Below are positions 60,036-64,000 of a DNA stretch of 64,000 nt, one piece after another (within the stretch, counting starts at the first letter, position 1; each line of letters begins with the position of its first letter). The DNA is from Dichotomicrobium sp964540795 (GTDB lineage: Bacteria; Pseudomonadota; Alphaproteobacteria; Rhizobiales; Rhodomicrobiaceae), in assembly GCA_964540795.1 (NCBI GenBank), contig CAZINX010000001.1, forward strand, positions 372,001 through 436,000. Direction: 5' to 3'. The notes under the pieces were generated by a model. It worked only from the letters and a program-made list of their open reading frames with translations. It made no database searches and had not been told where the DNA came from. The position numbers and the translations under genes are program-made.

Positions 60036-61370
60036 ATGAGCCATTCCGATCAAAAACATCCCGGTTCCAACGGCGGTGCGCGATACAAGGGAAACGCGAG
60101 GTTCTCCTTTGAGGACACCGAGCTGGAACTGCCGGTGATGTCCGGCACGGTCGGCCCGGATGTGGTGGATATCACGAAGTTTTACCGCGACTCGGGAAGG
60201 TTTACGTTCGACCCAGGCTATACCTCTACCGCGAGCTGCAAGTCCGGCATCACCTATATCGACGGCGACAAGGGCGAGTTGCTCTATCGCGGCTACCCGA
60301 TCGACGAGTTGGCCGAACAGGGCGACTTCCTCGAAACCTGCCACCTGCTGCTTTACGGCGATCTGCCGACGCGCGAGCAGTACGAAGATTTCGAGAACCG
60401 CGTTACCTATCACACCATGATCCACGAGCAGATGAGCCGGTTCTACACCGGCTTCCGGCGGGACGCGCACCCGATGGCAATCATGGTGGGCGTCGTTGGG
60501 GCGCTCGCGGCTTTCTATCACGACTCCACCGACATCAGCGATCCGGTCCAGCGCGACATCGCCGCGTTGCGGATGATCGCCAAGATGCCGACAATCGCGG
60601 CTATGGCCTATAAATACTCGATTGGCCAGCCCTTCGTGTATCCCCGCAACGAGCTGAACTACGCGCACAACTTCCTCTACATGTGCTTCGCGGTGCCGTG
60701 CGAGGAATACAAGCTCGATCCGGTGCTGGCCCGGGCGATGGACCGCATCTTCATCCTGCACGCGGACCACGAGCAGAACGCCTCGACCTCGACGGTGCGC
60801 CTCGCCGGCTCTTCAGGCGCCAACCCGTTCGCCTGCATCGCCTCGGGCATCGCCTGTCTCTGGGGCCCGGCGCATGGCGGCGCGAATGAGGCCGCGCTGA
60901 ACATGCTGCAGGAAATCGGTTCGGTCGACCGCATTCCCGAATACATCGAGCGCGCGAAGGACAAGGACGATCCGTTCCGTCTGATGGGCTTCGGCCACCG
61001 CGTCTACAAGAACTACGACCCGCGCGCGAAGGTGATGCAGAAGACCGCGCGCGAGGTGCTTGAGCTTGTCGGCGTGCAGGACGATCCGCTGCTGCAGGTG
61101 GCCCAGGAGTTGGAGAAGATCGCGCTTGAAGACCCGTATTTCGTCGAGCGCAAACTCTACCCCAACATCGACTTCTACTCCGGCATCACGCTGAAGGCGC
61201 TGGGCTTCCCGACCTCGATGTTCACGGTGCTGTTCGCCATCGCGCGCACGGTGGGCTGGATCGCGCAGTGGAAGGAGATGATCGCCGACCCGGATCAGAA
61301 GATCGGCCGGCCGCGCCAGCTTTATATCGGCCCGGCGCGTCGGGATTACGTGCCGATCCAGAATCGCTAA
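60036..61370 (+). CDS. gltA: Citrate synthase (type II)
   Basis: A 444-residue enzyme that condenses acetyl-CoA and oxaloacetate, entry to the TCA cycle. The N-terminal beta-rich part (FSFEDTELELPVMSGTVGPDVVDI) is the mark of the large hexameric Gram-negative form. Catalytic histidines are in LHADHEQNAS and GFGHRVYKNYDPR, and the catalytic Asp in NIDFYSG. AGGAG lies 8 nt before ATG 60036. It ends 4 nt from convergent lpxB. Confidence 0.97.
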   Translation: MSHSDQKHPGSNGGARYKGNARFSFEDTELELPVMSGTVGPDVVDITKFYRDSGRFTFDPGYTSTASCKSGITYIDGDKGELLYRGYPIDELAEQGDFLETCHLLLYGDLPTREQYEDFENRVTYHTMIHEQMSRFYTGFRRDAHPMAIMVGVVGALAAFYHDSTDISDPVQRDIAALRMIAKMPTIAAMAYKYSIGQPFVYPRNELNYAHNFLYMCFAVPCEEYKLDPVLARAMDRIFILHADHEQNASTSTVRLAGSSGANPFACIASGIACLWGPAHGGANEAALNMLQEIGSVDRIPEYIERAKDKDDPFRLMGFGHRVYKNYDPRAKVMQKTAREVLELVGVQDDPLLQVAQELEKIALEDPYFVERKLYPNIDFYSGITLKALGFPTSMFTVLFAIARTVGWIAQWKEMIADPDQKIGRPRQLYIGPARRDYVPIQNR

Positions 61371-61374
61371 AGCG

Positions 61375-62583
61375 TCAATCCGCCAGCGGCTCGGCGCGGG
61401 CCGCTTCGGCGCGGCCGCCGCTCAGGATGCGCAAGCTCACCTCGGCGGCGCGGGCGCTGGGCTGATCGCCGGGCGCGCGCAGGATCGAGCGGACTCGGGC
61501 CACCGCCTCACGCTGGCGCGCGCGCTCGGGGCTGTCCGTCAGCAGCGGGGCAAGGGCGGCGCTCAGCGTCTCGGGGTTGCAGTCTTCCTGGACAAATTCC
61601 GGGAAGGCGTTGTCCTGCAGCACCAGATTGGCCAGCACGATCGACGGCACATTGAGCAGAAAGCGCAAGCTCGCCGCCACGGCGTCCACCTTGTAGCCGA
61701 CGACCATCGGCGTGCCGGCCAGCCCTAGCTCCAGCGTCACCGTCCCGGACGCGGCCAGCGCTGCATCCGCCAGCCGGAACGCGCGGAACTTGTCTTCAAC
61801 CCCTTCGGTGATGTGTACCGGAACCGGCCAATCGGCCAGCGCCGCCTCGATTTGCGGGCGCAGCGTGGAAACAGCCGGCAGGATCACCTGCGGATCAAAG
61901 CCGCGCGCGCGCAGCCGCGTCATTGTCTGGCCAAACGGCCCCATCAGCCGGCGCACCTCCGTCGCCCGGCTGCCGGGCAGGACAACGAGGACTGGCCTGC
62001 CGCGGTCGATCCCGAGGCGCTGCGCCAGCGCCGCCGGGTCGAGTGCGCGGATCCAGTCGTCCCGCTCGACCAGCGGATGCCCCACATAGCTGCAGGGCGG
62101 CCCGCCGAGGAGTTCATGGACCTCCGGCTCGAAAGGCATGAGCGCGAGGATGTGATCGACATAGCCGCGCATCTTTCGCGCGCGCCCGGGCCGCCACGCC
62201 CACACGGTCGGCGAGACATAGTTGATGATCGGAATGTCCGGGCATTTGCGGCGGATGCGCTTGGCGATCGGGTGGGTGAATTCCGGGCTGTCGATGATGA
62301 CGACCAGATCGGGCCCGGCTTCGACCGCCGCGTCCACCGTCTGATAGACGCGCCTGACCAGCTTTGGCAGCCGCTTCAGGATGGCGAGCGGCCCCATGAC
62401 GGCTACGTCGGACAGCGGGAACAGGCTCTTCAGCCCCTGCTCCGCCATCTCCTCGCCGCCGACCCCGGAATAGACCAGCGGCGCCTCGCTGCGCGCGTTG
62501 AGCGCGGCCATGAGCTTGCCGCCCAGTGCGTCGCCGGAGTGTTCCCCGGCAACGATGAAGATGTGTCGTGAGCGCGGCTTCAC
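61375..62583 (-). CDS. lpxB: Lipid-A-disaccharide synthase LpxB
   Basis: A 402-residue GT19 glycosyltransferase at the inner membrane that joins UDP-diacylglucosamine to lipid X. Conserved points: GEHSGDALGGKLM at the N-terminus, YVSPTVWAWRPGRARKM, PFEPEVHE, YVGHPLVE and ASGTVTLELGLAGTPMVVGYK. Start is GTG (62583), 29 nt after lpxI. It completes the lpxA-lpxI-lpxB run, the early lipid A pathway. Confidence 0.96.
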   Translation of the reverse strand: MKPRSRHIFIVAGEHSGDALGGKLMAALNARSEAPLVYSGVGGEEMAEQGLKSLFPLSDVAVMGPLAILKRLPKLVRRVYQTVDAAVEAGPDLVVIIDSPEFTHPIAKRIRRKCPDIPIINYVSPTVWAWRPGRARKMRGYVDHILALMPFEPEVHELLGGPPCSYVGHPLVERDDWIRALDPAALAQRLGIDRGRPVLVVLPGSRATEVRRLMGPFGQTMTRLRARGFDPQVILPAVSTLRPQIEAALADWPVPVHITEGVEDKFRAFRLADAALAASGTVTLELGLAGTPMVVGYKVDAVAASLRFLLNVPSIVLANLVLQDNAFPEFVQEDCNPETLSAALAPLLTDSPERARQREAVARVRSILRAPGDQPSARAAEVSLRILSGGRAEAARAEPLAD

Positions 62584-62612
62584 CGCCTTCGTCCTTCTGC
62601 CTTGCGCCCAGG

Positions 62613-63512
62613 CTAGTCCGCCGCCTGCGCCGGATCGCGCGCATCCGTCTGTGGCGCGCGCGGCTCGCCCTCCGCATCGATCCCTAACACGAAAAGCCCC
62701 AGCTTGTCCGCCGTCTCGACGAGCGTTTGCGGCTCGGCGAGCAGCACCTGCCCCTGCGCGACCGCGATCCCTGCCAGCCCCGCCTCGGCGGCCAGTTCAG
62801 CCGTGCGCGGGCCGATCACCGGCATGTCCACGCGCAGCTCCTGTCCGGGCTTCGGCGTCTTGACCAGCACGCCGTGGCGGTGGGCCAGCCCCCACTGGCG
62901 CAGACCGGCGCATCGGCGCAGCATCTCGTCGGTGCCTTCCGCCGCCTCCACCGCGAGCACATAGCCGCGCGCGACAACCACCGCCTGGCCAACGTCATGC
63001 GGGCCGAGCGCACGCAGGACCGCCAGCGCCCTGGCCGCGTCCTCGCGGTCCCGCTCACGGGGCTGCGCGCGGGTCAGGCTGCCCGCTGGCGCGGTGAGGT
63101 CGCCCGCGATCTCATGGGCGCCGCGGACCGTGAAGCCCTGCGCCTCGAAGAACCGCACCACCCGGCTCAGCACGGCGTCATCGCCGCCGCGCGTCAGACG
63201 GTAGATCAGCGGGGCGTGGCGTATCAGGCCGGCATCGATGCTGAGGGAGGACAATCTGGGCCGGCGGACGCTTCCGACGATGACAAGCTCGCGGCCGCCA
63301 TGCTGGCGCAGCAGCCGCAGCATCCGGCCGAGCTGCCCCCAGCGCATCCAGTCATGGGCGAATTCGGCGATGCCGGGATCGGCCAGGCCGTGAAAGCCGA
63401 GAATGTAGGGCTGGCGACCTTGCTCGCGCGCGCGTCTGGCAATGTGCAGCGGCAGCGTGCCAGCCCCGGCAATAATCCCCAGCGGTCTGGCGTCTTCATC
63501 CGCGCCGCTCAT
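62613..63512 (-). CDS. lpxI: UDP-2,3-diacylglucosamine pyrophosphatase LpxI
   Basis: A 299-residue protein of the DUF1009/LpxI family that hydrolyses UDP-2,3-diacylglucosamine to lipid X, replacing the unrelated LpxH. Seen: LGIIAGAGTLPLHIARRA, GSVRRPRLSSL, GDDAVLSRVVRFFEAQGF and GHDVGQAVVV-like GPHDVGQAVVVARGYVLAVEAAEGTDEML. ATG 63512 overlaps the lpxA stop (ATGA). The open frame continues upstream through lpxA, but that is a shadow. Confidence 0.95.
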   Translation of the reverse strand: MSGADEDARPLGIIAGAGTLPLHIARRAREQGRQPYILGFHGLADPGIAEFAHDWMRWGQLGRMLRLLRQHGGRELVIVGSVRRPRLSSLSIDAGLIRHAPLIYRLTRGGDDAVLSRVVRFFEAQGFTVRGAHEIAGDLTAPAGSLTRAQPRERDREDAARALAVLRALGPHDVGQAVVVARGYVLAVEAAEGTDEMLRRCAGLRQWGLAHRHGVLVKTPKPGQELRVDMPVIGPRTAELAAEAGLAGIAVAQGQVLLAEPQTLVETADKLGLFVLGIDAEGEPRAPQTDARDPAQAAD

Positions 63513-64000
63513 TGCCCCGTCGCCGACCCCGCCGCGCCGCTGGCGCTCCGGCGCGGAATGCACAGCGCCCGGCCAGAGTCCGCGCGCACGAACTCTACGA
63601 TGCGCCGCACCGCCGGCTCGTCGCCGAAGCGCTCTGCGACAGCATCGATCCGCTCCGCGAGGGCGCCCTCCCCGGCGAACAGCAGGCGGTAGGCCTGGCG
63701 CATCGTATGGATCTGCTCGCGCGTGAAACCCCTGCGCTTGAGCCCGACGATGTTCAGGCCCGCGAGCGCAGCGCGGTTGCCCAGCGCCATGCCATACGGG
63801 ATCACATCGTTCTCGACGCCTGACATGCCGCCGATGAAGGCATACGCGCCGATCCGCACGAACTGATGGACCGCGCACAGCCCGCCGAGGATGGCGTGGT
63901 CCTCCACCGTGCAGTGGCCGGCGAGCGTGGCGTTGTTGGCGAAAATCGCCTGATCGCCGATCACGCAGTCATGGGCGACATGCGCCCCGACCATGAACAG
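63509..64000 (-). CDS. lpxA: UDP-N-acetylglucosamine acyltransferase LpxA (5' end outside window)
   Basis: The C-terminal ~163 residues of LpxA, the first enzyme of lipid A synthesis, which uses hydroxyacyl-AcpP. The segment VGAHVAHDCVIGD contains the catalytic His region of the left-handed beta-helix; the following repeats (NNATLAGHCTVEDHAILGGLCAVHQFVRIG) and the C-terminal helices (GLKRRGFTREQIHTMRQAYRLLF) are typical. The N-terminal hexapeptide repeats lie beyond the window. The last ~15 residues (RRSASGAAGSATGQ) are extra. The stop overlaps lpxI. Confidence 0.95.
   Translation of the reverse strand: MFMVGAHVAHDCVIGDQAIFANNATLAGHCTVEDHAILGGLCAVHQFVRIGAYAFIGGMSGVENDVIPYGMALGNRAALAGLNIVGLKRRGFTREQIHTMRQAYRLLFAGEGALAERIDAVAERFGDEPAVRRIVEFVRADSGRALCIPRRSASGAAGSATGQ

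Noticed and set aside
63513..63878. N-terminal extension of lpxI into the lpxA region
   Set aside because: The extension is an out-of-frame reading of lpxA; LpxI homology starts at the ATG overlapping the lpxA stop.
1..64000. tRNA, rRNA, CRISPR, insertion sequence, prophage, toxin-antitoxin or defence genes
   Set aside because: Reading both strands I saw none; all larger frames are core metabolic or envelope genes and there is no shift in composition suggesting an island.

Overview
The window is a dense, GC-rich stretch of core bacterial chromosome. Gene content and order point to an alphaproteobacterium of the Hyphomicrobiales (Rhizobiales) type. The indicators are ntrX-trkA-hfq-hflX, lptF-lptG-lptD-surA-pdxA-rsmA, fabD-fabG-acpP-fabF-mltG-gmk, rpsF-rpsR-DUF2232-rplI, trpGDC-moaC-moeA-lexA-comEC-gltX-gltA-lpxB, lpxI used instead of lpxH, and a GAAC-N7-GAAC SOS box at lexA. 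I cannot name the genus. I saw no rRNA, tRNA, CRISPR array, insertion sequence, phage or plasmid gene. The only dispersed-repeat candidate is a hairpin-rich block at 33236-33337.

Layout. 1-5515 (+): 3' end of ntrX, potassium uptake trkA and trkH, then hfq-hflX. 5527-8026 (-): mazG and pepA. 8250-16024 (+): LPS export (lptF, lptG, lptD), a SurA-like chaperone, pdxA and rsmA. 16021-21803 (-): fatty-acid synthesis cluster fabD-fabG-acpP-fabF with mltG and gmk. 22226-33195 (+): rpsF-rpsR-DUF2232-rplI, cfa, dnaB-alr-radA, cvpA-purF and an SDR. 33367-40341 (-): rlpA, dacA, tmk, holB, metG, tatD and an MBL hydrolase. 40563-41801 (+): an APC permease. 41807-46523 (-): tpiA, a small secreted protein, secG, pyrG and a membrane-anchored TAXI protein. 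46845-56106 (+): ppiD, trpE, a SixA-like phosphatase, trpG-trpD-trpC, moaC-moeA and lexA. 56114-58288 (-): comEC. 58404-61370 (+): gltX and gltA. 61375-64000 (-): lpxA (partial), lpxI and lpxB.

Many genes serve one theme, building the envelope: fatty acids (fab), lipid A (lpxA, lpxI, lpxB), LPS export (lptDFG), outer-membrane chaperones (SurA-like, PpiD), SecG, peptidoglycan enzymes (mltG, dacA, rlpA, alr) and membrane-lipid modification (cfa). The rest is translation, replication, nucleotide, tryptophan and molybdopterin metabolism. Genes are tightly packed, with many 1-14 nt overlaps that suggest translational coupling.

I found no convincing new multi-gene system. The most interesting signals are regulatory. 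The rpsF leader can form two mutually exclusive stems, one of which would hide the Shine-Dalgarno site. The gltA leader has two back-to-back perfect hairpins. The purF leader has two inverted repeats. The hfq leader has a hairpin and A-rich triplets. The lexA promoter has an SOS box exactly between its -35 and -10. The least understood proteins are the membrane-anchored TAXI protein, the DUF2232 membrane protein, the small secreted protein next to tpiA, and the SixA-like phosphatase inside the trp genes. Promoter and RNA-structure calls were made by eye and are tentative.
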